This document shows, piece by piece, positions 48,541 to 57,640 of a stretch of DNA of 64,000 nucleotides. A program made the translations under genes and the position numbers. Position 1 is the stretch's first letter. Every line of letters starts with the position of its first letter. This stretch comes from Mesostigma viride (Eukaryota > Streptophyta > Mesostigmatophyceae > Mesostigmatales > Mesostigmataceae). The notes below the pieces were generated by a model. That model ran no database searches. It was not told where the DNA came from and saw only the letters and a program-made list of their open reading frames with translations. The stretch is taken from assembly GCA_009746045.1 (NCBI GenBank), contig RPFO01000017.1:1406556-1470555 (forward strand), given 5' to 3'.

Positions 48541-49375
48541 AATCAAGCAAGAAAAGGACAAGGACAAGGACAAGGACAAGGACAAGGACAAGGACAAGGA
48601 CAAGGACAAGGACAAGGACAAGGACAAGGACAAGGACAAGGACAAGGACAAGGACAAGGACAAGGACAAGGACAAGGACAAGGACAAGGACAAGGACAAG
48701 GACAAGGACAAGGACAAGGACAAGGACAAGGACAAGGACAAGGACAAGGACAAGGACAAGGACAAGGACAAGGACAAGGACAAGGACAAGGACAAGGACA
48801 AGGACAAGGACAAGGTGCTGGCACAAGGACAAGGACAAGGACAAGGACAAGGACAAGGACAAGGACAAGCACAAGGACAAGGACAAGGACAAGGACAAGG
48901 ACAAGGACAAGGACAAGGACAAGGACAAGGACAAGTCCTTGTGCCAGCACCTTGTCCAAGGACAAGGACAAGGACAAGGACAAGGACAAGGACAAGGACA
49001 AGGACAAGGACAAGGACAAGGACAAGGACAAGGACAAGGACAAGGACAAGGACAAGGACAAGGACAAGGACAAGGACAAGGACAAGGACAAGGACAAGGA
49101 CAAGGACAAGGACAAGGACAAGGACAAGGACAAGGACAAGGACAAGGACAAGGACAGGGACAAGGACAAGGACAAGGACAAGGACAAGGACAAGGACAAG
49201 GACCCAGACAAGGACAAGGACAAGGACAAGGACAAGGACAAGGACAAGGACAAGGACAAGGACAAGGACAAGGACAAGGACAAGGACAAGGACAAGGACA
49301 AGGACAAGGACAAGGACATGGACAAGGACAGGGACAAGGACAAGGGCAAGGACAAGGACAAGGACAAGGACAAGG
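48541..49375. repeat. (ACAAGG)n hexanucleotide array, about 830 bp
   Basis: Roughly 135 units of ACAAGG. A 15-bp inverted pair (GGTGCTGGCACAAGG near 48812 and CCTTGTGCCAGCACC near 48935) interrupts it. The array sits inside one satellite unit: GGCGCAAGAAAATCA flanks it on both sides. Open frames in all six frames are artefacts of the repeat. Confidence 0.95.
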
Positions 49376-50235
49376 ATGGCGCAAGAAAATCACATCCTTG
49401 TGCGTAACACCTACCCGGACAACTGGCAGTGTGTGGTGGGTTGCTTTTCCAGTTGCTGCCGTCGCGGCATCGGAACCCGATGACCCAGAAGCCCCCGATT
49501 TCCTCCACTACTTCGCCACCTTTGCTGCATCAACGCCGCGCGCCTCTTGCCCCGACGATGGTGCGGGGGAGGGGGCATTTGCTGTGCTGCCGCTGCAGCT
49601 TCCGACGGCGCGGAAGGGCCGGCGGCGGGAGGGGCAACACCGGTTGCGGCGGAGAGCCCGGCGGCGGGGGCGCCGGCGGAGGGGAAGGCGGGTGGTTGTG
49701 CGTACAAGCACGCTGTGACACGCAGACGACAAAGAAGAAATCCGCCGAATATGTTAGCAAGCGGTGCGGTGCAGCACACACATCTGACAAAGCTAATAGG
49801 TCAACCCTTAAAACCGTGTCCAACTGCCCGCTACAAAAACCGGGCAATTGTCACTTTCCATGATAATGTCCACAAACCAACCTAATAGTTAGTTATGGTC
49901 CATTATAGGACACAAGCACACACATATATTCACCACCTTGGGGTCATGTCATTGGTCATATTGCAATGTCCTATGGGTGCCAAATATAGCACCCCCTGAC
50001 AGAAAGGAAGCTAGTAAAGGGCTCATGAACACTGACATCATGTGGAGGAGCAGGGACCCAGCTGCAAGCTCTAACAATAAATGCCCACTACAAATAGCGG
50101 ACAGTTTGGTTGGTGACACCTGCTAGCATTACAAAGCTCAATTCTCATCCCGTAGCAACAAAAATGTAATGTCCGCTGTAAATATCACTCAAAACGGCTA
50201 AAGGGTTAAAACGAAGTTGTAGTTGTTTTGCGGCA
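49376..50235. other. host-like region, no confident gene
   Basis: The GC-rich part 49430-49720 has open frames on both strands that are rich in Ala, Pro and Arg; a minus-strand exon is possible but no phase-matched splice sites were found. 49720-50235 is AT-richer and without a supported gene. Confidence 0.3.
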
Positions 50236-50357
50236 TCAAGTTTCAAAGTACGTACTCTGATACCCTTCGCGTTCAAGCTTGGCATCCAGTAGGATAAGAT
50301 CTTGGAACCAGTAACGGTGCTTCGCTTGCTGCGGCAGATGAGGCAATCCATTGTGAT
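50236..50357 (-). CDS. possible terminal exon of a truncated host gene
   Basis: After an acceptor TTTTGCGCGCAG (50358) the minus strand reads HNGLPHLPQQAKHRYWFQDL and ends EGYQSTYFET before TGA at 50236-50238. It is compact and looks like real protein. Upstream exons would lie where the tandem repeats and then E2 are, so the gene is probably cut by E2. Confidence 0.35.
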
Positions 50358-50640
50358 CTGCGCGCAAAACATACACAAACGAACAACCCTCATAGGTTGA
50401 GCAATCCACAAAATCATGCCATTACTGTAACAACATGGGCAAAGCATACACAAACGAACAACCATCATAGATTGAGCTAGCAATCCACAACATCATGCCA
50501 TTACTGTAACAACACGGGCAAAGCATACACAAACGAACAACCATCATAGATAGAGCAATCCACAACATCATGCCATTAATGTAATAACATGGGCAAAACA
50601 TACACAAACAAATAGCCATGATAGGGCATTAAGAGAATAG
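50358..50640. repeat. three tandem ~84-bp direct repeats
   Basis: Units share GGGCAAAGCATACACAAAC and CCACAACATCATGCCATTA. They lie just upstream of the possible terminal exon and may be intronic. Confidence 0.75.
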
Positions 50641-50862
50641 CCATGATTGGGGCAATAAGAGAATTTTTTTGTTCAATTCAATTATCACAATTTATGCACA
50701 CAGTCGATGCATTCATAAATGAGGCAGGTTCTTCCGAAAATTCTAGCCCGGGCCGACCCGACCCCCTGTCGGCCCTCTGTCAGCCCGCTTTTCAAAGTAT
50801 GACAGCTGGCACTCTAATGCTGGCACACTGGCAGAAAAAAGTGTAGGTGTGATATAGGTATC

Positions 50863-51624
50863 ATGCCAGTAAAACGAATGTTCCCGGCTGGCGACCCGCC
50901 TGGCCGTCATCACGTGATCAACCAGTTGCAATGGCTCCCCCGAGACAACCGCAACCCGTACGAGCGCCGGCTCGAAGCCATGCGCAGGGATATGCGCATC
51001 GTTGAACGGCAAAGAGCAATCGAGGCCGAAATGGCCGCCCAGGCCCAGGCCCAGGCCATAGCCCAAGCAGCGGCCGACCAGCTGCAGTGGGTGGTGGAGG
51101 TGCACGAGCAGCAACAACACCGCGCGCGACGACGTGTACGGCGAAAGTGTTCAGCGACCACGTCCAGTGGAAGCAGATGCAGCAGGGGGGTCGCGGGGGC
51201 GCGTTTTAGCACTCGCTTGCAACACGCCGGGCGCGCCAAGAAGCGCAAAACGAACTTGATTCGCCCACGCAAGCACAGGATGCGCGCAGATGACGTTGCG
51301 GATGACGCGGCATTCCTTGACATGCTTGCCCGCTTGCCAACACCCCCTACGCAGCCACCTACGCAGCCACCTACGCAGCCACCTACGCAGCCACCTACGC
51401 AGGAAGAGATTGAGAGAGATATGGAATGGCTGGCCAGACTGCCAGCCCCCCCGACCACCACGCGCCGTACCAGGAGAGGCTGGCGGGAAGCATACCTTGA
51501 GCGTATGCTGGCCCGCGCACGCCACGGACCGCCCGAAGAGAACTTTCTAGCGCGCAGGGCCTATCTTGACACTTTTCGACGCCCACCACTCGGACTTGGC
51601 GAACAAAGGCATGCGGGGGGGTGA
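50863..51624 (+). CDS. E2 hypothetical protein with PPTQ repeats, 253 aa
   Basis: The ATG at 50863 gives MPVKRMFPAGDPPGRHHVIN. It has a Gln/Ala-rich helix (AAQAQAQAIAQAAADQLQWV), a KCSATTSSGSRCSRG motif near residue 95, a basic patch (AKKRKTNLIRPRKHRMRADD), and five PPTQ repeats followed by EEIERDMEWLARLPA. KCSATTSSGSRC recalls the CGALTGKGGRC of the protein at 57641, so a small zinc- or RNA-binding motif may be shared. No family recognised. The right-arm version (56026-56712) is frameshifted. Confidence 0.5.
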   Translation: MPVKRMFPAGDPPGRHHVINQLQWLPRDNRNPYERRLEAMRRDMRIVERQRAIEAEMAAQAQAQAIAQAAADQLQWVVEVHEQQQHRARRRVRRKCSATTSSGSRCSRGVAGARFSTRLQHAGRAKKRKTNLIRPRKHRMRADDVADDAAFLDMLARLPTPPTQPPTQPPTQPPTQPPTQEEIERDMEWLARLPAPPTTTRRTRRGWREAYLERMLARARHGPPEENFLARRAYLDTFRRPPLGLGEQRHAGG

Positions 51625-51632
51625 GTACAGGA

Positions 51633-52055
51633 ATGAGCGAGCCCGTGACCCTGGCAATTTTGTCCCTCGCGATATATATAGACGATGGAAGAGGGCACGT
51701 CCCCACCCGGGTCCACGCACGTACCGCGCCGAAAAATGAAGGCGGACGGCACGTACTACACCCCCCGCCCCCGCCACCTCCTCCCGGCCCGGTGCTTCGG
51801 GCACTCAAGTACATCGTGCAGTCCCCGCTGGGGGCCCCACTCCGGTTTCTGGTGACGTACGGGGTAGAGGGAGACGGGTTTGTAAGGGCCTACGAGGGGA
51901 TGTTCAGACTGACCCTGTTGATGGCCGTAATCCTCGCGTACTTCGTGTATTTCCTGGTCAAGATGTGGCGTCGCCCCGTCAAGCTGGACTTCACCCCGGC
52001 CGTGGCGGCCGTAAAGAGGCTCCCCACTCCAAGCAGCGGGCCGACAGTGGGCTGA
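51633..52055 (+). CDS. E2 membrane protein, 140 aa
   Basis: The ATG at 51633 (MSEPVTLAILSLAIYIDDGR) is supported by the right arm, where only this start is open. A Pro run (HPPPPPPPPGP) lies mid-protein and a clear membrane segment near residues 98-117 (LTLLMAVILAYFVYFLVKMW) is followed by a positively charged tail. It probably spans a membrane once. Single-span proteins are common in virions with an internal membrane; role is inference. Confidence 0.55.
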   Translation: MSEPVTLAILSLAIYIDDGRGHVPTRVHARTAPKNEGGRHVLHPPPPPPPPGPVLRALKYIVQSPLGAPLRFLVTYGVEGDGFVRAYEGMFRLTLLMAVILAYFVYFLVKMWRRPVKLDFTPAVAAVKRLPTPSSGPTVG

Positions 52056-52086
52056 GTAATTATCCATCGCAGTATTATCCATCTCC

Positions 52087-52561
52087 ATGTTCATGCTATT
52101 GCTCGTGATCATCCTGCTGTTCGTGATCTTCATGATGCGTAACATGCCCGAACCCGCTACCCCCCCTCGGACCCCGGTGCAGCCGCCGTGGCGTACGAGG
52201 CCACCCCCAACCCGGAGCCGGACAGCACGGCCGCGGCCCCCGCGAACACGGTAGACCCCGCGCGCCCGAGGAGAAGGCCGAGCGCGTGCGCTTCAAGGAC
52301 GCGATACCCGGAATGGCCACCAACGTGCAGGCGATGATCGTGGACAGCGTGAACCCCGTGTCCATGTTGGGCGGCCTCATGAGCGGGTTCGGCATGATTC
52401 CCAACAAGGCGGCCGACAAGGTCAGCAAGGCGGGCGCCAAGATCACCAAGGCCGTGGTGGGGCACACCCCGGGCGGTGCGCTGATGCAGGCGTTCAAGGA
52501 GAAGAAGAGCGCGCGGTGCAAGGCCAAGAAGTTCTTCAGCTGGGGGTTCGCCAAGTGCTAG
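52087..52561 (+). CDS. E2 small membrane-anchored protein, split by homopolymer frameshifts
   Basis: From the ATG at 52087: MFMLLLVIILLFVIFMMRNM, an N-terminal membrane anchor. The frame then changes in a C run near 52160-52170; the next piece reads AYEATPNPEPDSTAAAPANT, and after another C run near 52255 the final piece (52286-52561) reads RFKDAIPGMATNVQAMIVDS, then Met/Gly/Ala-rich helices, ending KKFFSWGFAKC. The parts keep order and spacing, so one gene of about 155 aa is likely. It resembles the small Gly/Ala-rich virion protein of the PLV in style only. Confidence 0.5.
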
Positions 52562-52599
52562 TGGCGCCGAGGGGCGGGAACGCCGGGAGAGCTTGGATG

Positions 52600-53140
52600 T
52601 TCTTCTCCCCCCCGTTTTTGAGAAGCCTATCCACGATCTCGCTCGAGACGGGATTCTCACCTCCCGCCAGTTTTTTTGGCAAGGAGAAGCCTATCCAACA
52701 ACATTGCTCGATAATGCCCGGAGAGGGCGTCTTAAATTTGTTCGACGGTCGAGCAGGGTTTAAGAGGGGGGGAATTTGGATAGTCTTCTTTTGGTAGTCT
52801 TCTTTTTGGAGAGAAAAAAAAAGTATTTTATGGCGTAAGGAATTTTTTTGGGGGGGGGTATAGGCTATAGGGTATAGGCCTGGGGGGAATAATAGTTGCG
52901 GCCGGGCCCGAAAAAGAAGACTATCCAAGAGAAGCCTATCCACGAACATTGCCCGAGAACTGCGGGAGAGGGTGTCTTAAATTTACTCGCCCCCCACCAG
53001 GGGTTGTCAGGGGTCGAGTTTGGATAGTCTTCTATTTTTTTTCCTGGTGACGGATGGATGGGCCGGGGTTGGCAGGGGTTGTATTGGATAGGCTTCTCTT
53101 TTTTGGGTCGGAGAAGGCTATCCAAGGCGGGGCCGTGTTG
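52600..53140. promoter_or_regulatory. E2 inverted short-repeat block 1 (left arm)
   Basis: Seven to eight copies of GAGAAGNCTATCCA or its inverse TGGATAGNCTTCT, at about 52621, 52684, 52777, 52916, 52928, 53024, 53083 and 53122. Two of the inverted pairs enclose units of about 106-110 bp that also share GGCGTCTTAAATTTG. It resembles an iteron-type replication origin or control region. Its inverse copy is at 54440-54980. Confidence 0.65.
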
Positions 53141-53158
53141 AGAGCCCCCGAAAAAAAA

Positions 53159-53311
53159 TGTCCGCAGTGGTTAATGGATGCGGCCGCCACCCCCCCGTGG
53201 GCCGGCCTGCAGTGGTGGACGCCCCCCGCCAAGTGGGTGATGCGCGACGGGAAGATCGTGCTTGCCACCCCGGTCGATGTGGCCGCTGACGTGAGCAAAG
53301 ACGAGCGATGA
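53159..53311 (+). pseudogene. E2 small protein, frameshifted copy in left arm
   Basis: Same gene as 54268-54420, but seven instead of six C in a homopolymer near 53205 breaks the frame after about 15 codons. The downstream frame reads PPWAGLQWWTPPAKWVMRDG. Confidence 0.35.
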
Positions 53312-53329
53312 CGTCAGCAAGTATACAGC

Positions 53330-53789
53330 ACACCTACGTCCCGGCACACCCCGCCCCGGGGTTGTGGAGGGGTGGCGCTGCGCCTCCCCGAACAGTGGTG
53401 GTGACAGATGCCAGCAAAGATACCGTAAGATTCCAAACGACATCCCGCGCGCTCCGCGCCGCCGATGATGGTGACAGGGCAGCGAAGAGGCATGCAGCGT
53501 GCCACGTGTCCGATTTCTATTGGCTAAATGCAAAAAAGCCCCCATCACACACCGATTCGGGTGGTGACAGGGGCCAGTGGGTGACAGACGCCAGCATAAG
53601 TGTCAATCTTTGAAAATGATCACACGCCGAGCGGTGGTTACCAGGGGAGGTGTCAGAGTTTGGCAGCATAAGGGCAAAAAAAATATCTAAAGTGACAGTA
53701 TATAAGTACCTTCCAACAGGAAGAGCCCGGACTTTGACACCGGGTGTTTGACAGGGACCCCCTGGCTCCTCCCCGCCCGGATTCAGTGG
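53330..53789. other. E2 palindrome tip with GTGACAG/GCCAGCA motifs
   Basis: Non-coding. Holds GGTGGTGACAGATGCCAGCA at 53398-53417 and GGTGACAGACGCCAGCATAA at about 53572-53594, plus GTGGTGACAGGGGCCAG near 53560. The 20-bp string is identical to one in the PLV terminal repeats. The last 60 bp form the symmetric centre. The mirror image is 53790-54250. Confidence 0.6.
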
Positions 53790-54267
53790 CCACTGAATCC
53801 GGGCGGGGAGGAGCCAGGGGGTCCCTGTCAAACACCCGGTGTCAAAGTCCGGGCTCTTCCTGTTGGAAGGTACTTATATACTGTCACTTTAGATATTTTT
53901 TTTGCCCTTATGCTGCCAAACTCTGACACCTCCCCTGGTAACCACCGCTCGGCGTGTGATCATTTTCAAAGATTGACACTTATGCTGGCGTCTGTCACCC
54001 ACTGGCCCCTGTCACCACCCGAATCGGTGTGTGATGGGGGCTTTTTTGCATTTAGCCAATAGAAATCGGACACGTGGCACGCTGCATGCCTCTTCGCTGC
54101 CCTGTCACCATCATCGGCGGCGCGGAGCGCGCGGGATGTCGTTTGGAATCTTACGGTATCTTTGCTGGCATCTGTCACCACCACTGTTCGGGGAGGCGCA
54201 GCGCCACCCCTCCACAACCCCGGGGCGGGGTGTGCCGGGACGTAGGTGTGCTGTATACTTGCTGACG

Positions 54268-54420
54268 TCATCGCTCGTCTTTGCTCACGTCAGCGGCCAC
54301 ATCGACCGGGGTGGCAAGCACGATCTTCCCGTCGCGCATCACCCACTTGGCGGGGGGCGTCCACCACTGCAGGCCGGCCCACGGGGGGTGGCGGCCGCAT
54401 CCATTAACCACTGCGGACAT
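54268..54420 (-). CDS. E2 small Trp-rich protein, 50 aa (right arm)
   Basis: The ATG at 54420 gives MSAVVNGCGRHPPWAGLQWW, then TPPAKWVMRDGKIVLATPVD, and a stop at 54268. It is short but has a protein-like pattern, and the same region is frameshifted in the left arm. Confidence 0.4.
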   Translation of the reverse strand: MSAVVNGCGRHPPWAGLQWWTPPAKWVMRDGKIVLATPVDVAADVSKDER

Positions 54421-54439
54421 TTTTTTTTCGGGGGCTCTC

Positions 54440-54980
54440 AACACGGCCCCGCCTTGGATAGCCTTCTCCGACCCAAAAAAGAGAAGCCTATCCAATACAA
54501 CCCCTGCCAACCCCGGCCCATCCATCCGTCACCAGGAAAAAAAATAGAAGACTATCCAAACTCGACCCCTGACAACCCCTGGTGGGGGGCGAGTAAATTT
54601 AAGACACCCTCTCCCGCAGTTCTCGGGCAATGTTCGTGGATAGGCTTCTCTTGGATAGTCTTCTTTTTCGGGCCCGGCCGCAACTATTATTCCCCCCAGG
54701 CCTATACCCTATAGCCTATACCCCCCCCCAAAAAAATTCCTTACGCCATAAAATACTTTTTTTTTCTCTCCAAAAAGAAGACTACCAAAAGAAGACTATC
54801 CAAATTCCCCCCTCTTAAACCCTGCTCGACCGTCGAACAAATTTAAGACGCCCTCTCCGGGCATTATCGAGCAATGTTGTTGGATAGGCTTCTCCTTGCC
54901 AAAAAAACTGGCGGGAGGTGAGAATCCCGTCTCGAGCGAGATCGTGGATAGGCTTCTCAAAAACGGGGGGGAGAAGAACA
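54440..54980. promoter_or_regulatory. E2 inverted short-repeat block 2 (right arm)
   Basis: Mirror image of block 1, with the same GAGAAGNCTATCCA/TGGATAGNCTTCT copies. Confidence 0.65.
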
Positions 54981-55014
54981 TCCAAGCTCTCCCGGCTTCC
55001 CGCCCCTCGGCGCA

Positions 55015-55488
55015 CTAGCACTTGGCGAACCCCCAGCTGAAGAACTTCTTGGCCTTGCACCGCGCGCTCTTCTTCTCCTTGAACGCCTGCATCAGCGCAC
55101 CGCCCGGGGTGTGCCCCACCACGGCCTTGGTGATCTTGGCGCCCGCCTTGCTGACCTTGTCGGCCGCCTTGTTGGGAATCATGCCGAACCCGCTCATGAG
55201 GCCGCCCAACATGGACACGGGGTTCACGCTGTCCACGATCATCGCCTGCACGTTGGTGGCCATTCCGGGTATCGCGTCCTTGAAGCGCACGCGCTCGGCC
55301 TTCTCCTCGGGCGCGCGGGTCTACCGTGTTCGCGGGGGCCGCGGCCGTGCTGTCCGGCTCCGGGTTGGGGGTGGCCTCGTACGCCACGGCGGCTGCACCG
55401 GGGTCCGAGGGGGGGTAGCGGGTTCGGGCATGTTACGCATCATGAAGATCACGAACAGCAGGATGATCACGAGCAATAGCATGAACAT
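55015..55488 (-). CDS. E2 small membrane-anchored protein, right-arm copy
   Basis: Inverse copy of 52087-52561, starting at 55488. The C-terminal frame (55015-55290) is open and identical in product to the left arm; the middle is again split by C/G runs. Confidence 0.45.
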
Positions 55489-55519
55489 GGAGATGGATAA
55501 TACTGCGATGGATAATTAC

Positions 55520-55942
55520 TCAGCCCACTGTCGGCCCGCTGCTTGGAGTGGGGAGCCTCTTTACGGCCGCCACGGCCGGGGTGAAGTCCAGCTTGACGGG
55601 GCGACGCCACATCTTGACCAGGAAATACACGAAGTACGCGAGGATTACGGCCATCAACAGGGTCAGTCTGAACATCCCCTCGTAGGCCCTTACAAACCCG
55701 TCTCCCTCTACCCCGTACGTCACCAGAAACCGGAGTGGGGCCCCCAGCGGGGACTGCACGATGTACTTGAGTGCCCGAAGCACCGGGCCGGGAGGAGGTG
55801 GCGGGGGCGGGGGGTGTAGTACGTGCCGTCCGCCTTCATTTTTCGGCGCGGTACGTGCGTGGACCCGGGTGGGGACGTGCCCTCTTCCATCGTCTATATA
55901 TATCGCGAGGGACAAAATTGCCAGGGTCACGGGCTCGCTCAT
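55520..55942 (-). CDS. E2 membrane protein, right-arm copy, 140 aa
   Basis: Inverse copy of 51633-52055 starting MSEPVTLAILSLAIYIDDGR at 55942; same membrane segment. Confidence 0.55.
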   Translation of the reverse strand: MSEPVTLAILSLAIYIDDGRGHVPTRVHARTAPKNEGGRHVLHPPPPPPPPGPVLRALKYIVQSPLGAPLRFLVTYGVEGDGFVRAYEGMFRLTLLMAVILAYFVYFLVKMWRRPVKLDFTPAVAAVKRLPTPSSGPTVG

Positions 55943-56025
55943 TCCCTGTACTCACCCCCCCGCATGCCTTTGTTCGCCAAGTCCGAGTGGTGGGCGTCGA
56001 AAAGTGTCAAGATAGGCCCTGCGCG

Positions 56026-56712
56026 CTAGAAAGTTCTCTTCGGGCGGTCCGTGGCGTGCGCGGGCCAGCATACGCTCAAGGTATGCTTCCCGCCAGCCTC
56101 TCCTGGTACGGCGCGTGGTGGTCGGGGGGCTGGCAGTCTGGCCAGCCATTCCATATCTCTCTCAATCTCTTCCTGCGTAGGTGGCTGCGTAGGTGGCTGC
56201 GTAGGTGGCTGCGTAGGTGGCTGCGTAGGGGGTGTTGGCAAGCGGGCAAGCATGTCAAGGAATGCCGCGTCATCCGCAACGTCATCTGCGCGCATCCTGT
56301 GCTTGCGTGGGCGAATCAAGTTCGTTTTGCGCTTCTTGGCGCGCCCGGCGTGTTGCAAGCGAGTGCTAAAACGCGCCCCCGCGACCCCCCTGCTGCATCT
56401 GCTTCCACTGGACGTGGTCGCTGAACACTTTCGCCGTACACGTCGTCGCGCGCGGTGTTGTTGCTGCTCGTGCACCTCCACCACCCACTGCAGCTGGTCG
56501 GCCGCTGCTTGGGCTATGGCCTGGGCCTGGGCCTGGGCGGCCATTTCGGCCTCGATTGCTCTTTGCCGTTCAACGATGCGCATATCCCTGCGCATGGCTT
56601 CGAGCCGGCGCTCGTACGGGTTGCGGTTGTCTCGGGGGAGCCATTGCAACTGGTTGATCACGTGATGACGGCCAGGCGGGTCGCCAGCCGGGAACATTCG
56701 TTTTACTGGCAT
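56026..56712 (-). pseudogene. E2 PPTQ-repeat protein, frameshifted right-arm copy
   Basis: Inverse copy of 50863-51624. It is identical up to LARLPA, where six instead of seven C change the frame, so it ends early with a different tail (228 aa). Confidence 0.5.
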
Positions 56713-57009
56713 GATACCTATATCACACCTACACTTTTTTCTGCCAGTGTGCCAGCATTAGAGTGCCAGCTGTCATACTTTGAAAAGCGGGCTGACAGAG
56801 GGCCGACAGGGGGTCGGGTCGGCCCGGGCTAGTCTAAGTGCGAACCACGCCTTTCAGGCGGTCGCGGCACCTCCACAACCCTTGCTAGGCTTCGCGAGGG
56901 CTACCCCTCGTTCGTGCGCGTGCTTTGAGCGTCGTTAGCTGCGTTCGTGGCAGTTCGTGGCGGGCGTGGCGGGTCGTGGCAGGTCGTGGCAGGTCGGGTG
57001 TCGGCAGAG

Positions 57010-57570
57010 GCTGGAGAGGTTGGATGTTCTTCTCTCCGTGTTTTTGGAGAAGTCTATCCGTGACGATCTTGGTCGAGAGAGGTTTCTCGTCGCGTGCCGT
57101 TTTTTTTGTCGACGAGAAGGCTATCCACGACCGATGGTCGAGAATGTCGGGAGGGGGCGTCTTAAATTTGTTCGATGGTCGGGCGGGGTTTAAGAGGGGG
57201 GGAGTTTGGATAGTCTTCTTTTGGTAGTCTTCTTTTTGGATAGAAAAAAAAGTATTTTATGGCGTAAGGAAATTTTTCAGGGGGGGTATAGGGTATAGGG
57301 TGTAGGGTATAGGTGGAGTAATAGTTTGGCCGGGGGGTAAAAAGAAGGCTATCCAAGAGAAGGCTATCCACGACCGACGGGCGAGAATGTCGGGAGGGTC
57401 GTCTTAAATTTGTTCGGTGGTCGAGCGGGGTTTGAGAGGGGGTGAGTTTGGATAGTCTTCTCTTTTTTTTCCTGGTGACGGATGCGTGGGCCGGTGTTGG
57501 CGGGGGTTTTGTTGGATAGTCTTCTCTTTTTTGGTCGGTAGAAGGCTATCCAAAGCGGGGCCGTGTTGAG
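57010..57570. promoter_or_regulatory. E2 inverted short-repeat block 3, diverged copy
   Basis: About 560 bp that align by eye with 52585-53150 in the same orientation but with many substitutions. Copies of GAGAAGNCTATCC/TGGATAGTCTTCT lie near 57047, 57113, 57207, 57343, 57355, 57449, 57513 and 57540, in the same order as block 1. The divergence shows the block is old and kept in order, unlike the near-identical arms. Confidence 0.65.
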
Positions 57571-57640
57571 AGCGTTCGAGCGTTGCTGTGCGCGCGCGTT
57601 TTAAAATAATGTGCGCTTTTTTGTATACGTGTTTCGCGCG

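Larger units (their letters stand above)
50743..56832. repeat. 6.1-kb near-perfect inverted repeat, no spacer (start of E2)
   Basis: The left arm 50743-53789 and right arm 53790-56832 are inverse copies. The centre is ATTCAGTGG/CCACTGAAT within a GC-rich 60-bp palindrome. The outer edge is CTAGCCCGGGCC/GGCCCGGGCTAG. Arms differ by a few bases, mostly homopolymer lengths (for example seven against six C near 51450, and AGG against AGGG near 51630). It may be a head-to-head virus end, a real inverted duplication, or a read-foldback artefact. Confidence 0.95.

Noticed and set aside
48464-49508. Proteins of (GQ)n, (KD)n, (RT)n, (PC)n and (SL)n
   Set aside because: Six-frame translation of the ACAAGG hexanucleotide repeat.
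51395-52145. Minus-strand frames over the left E2 arm
   Set aside because: They overlap the better-supported membrane protein and PPTQ-repeat genes and have no protein-like features.
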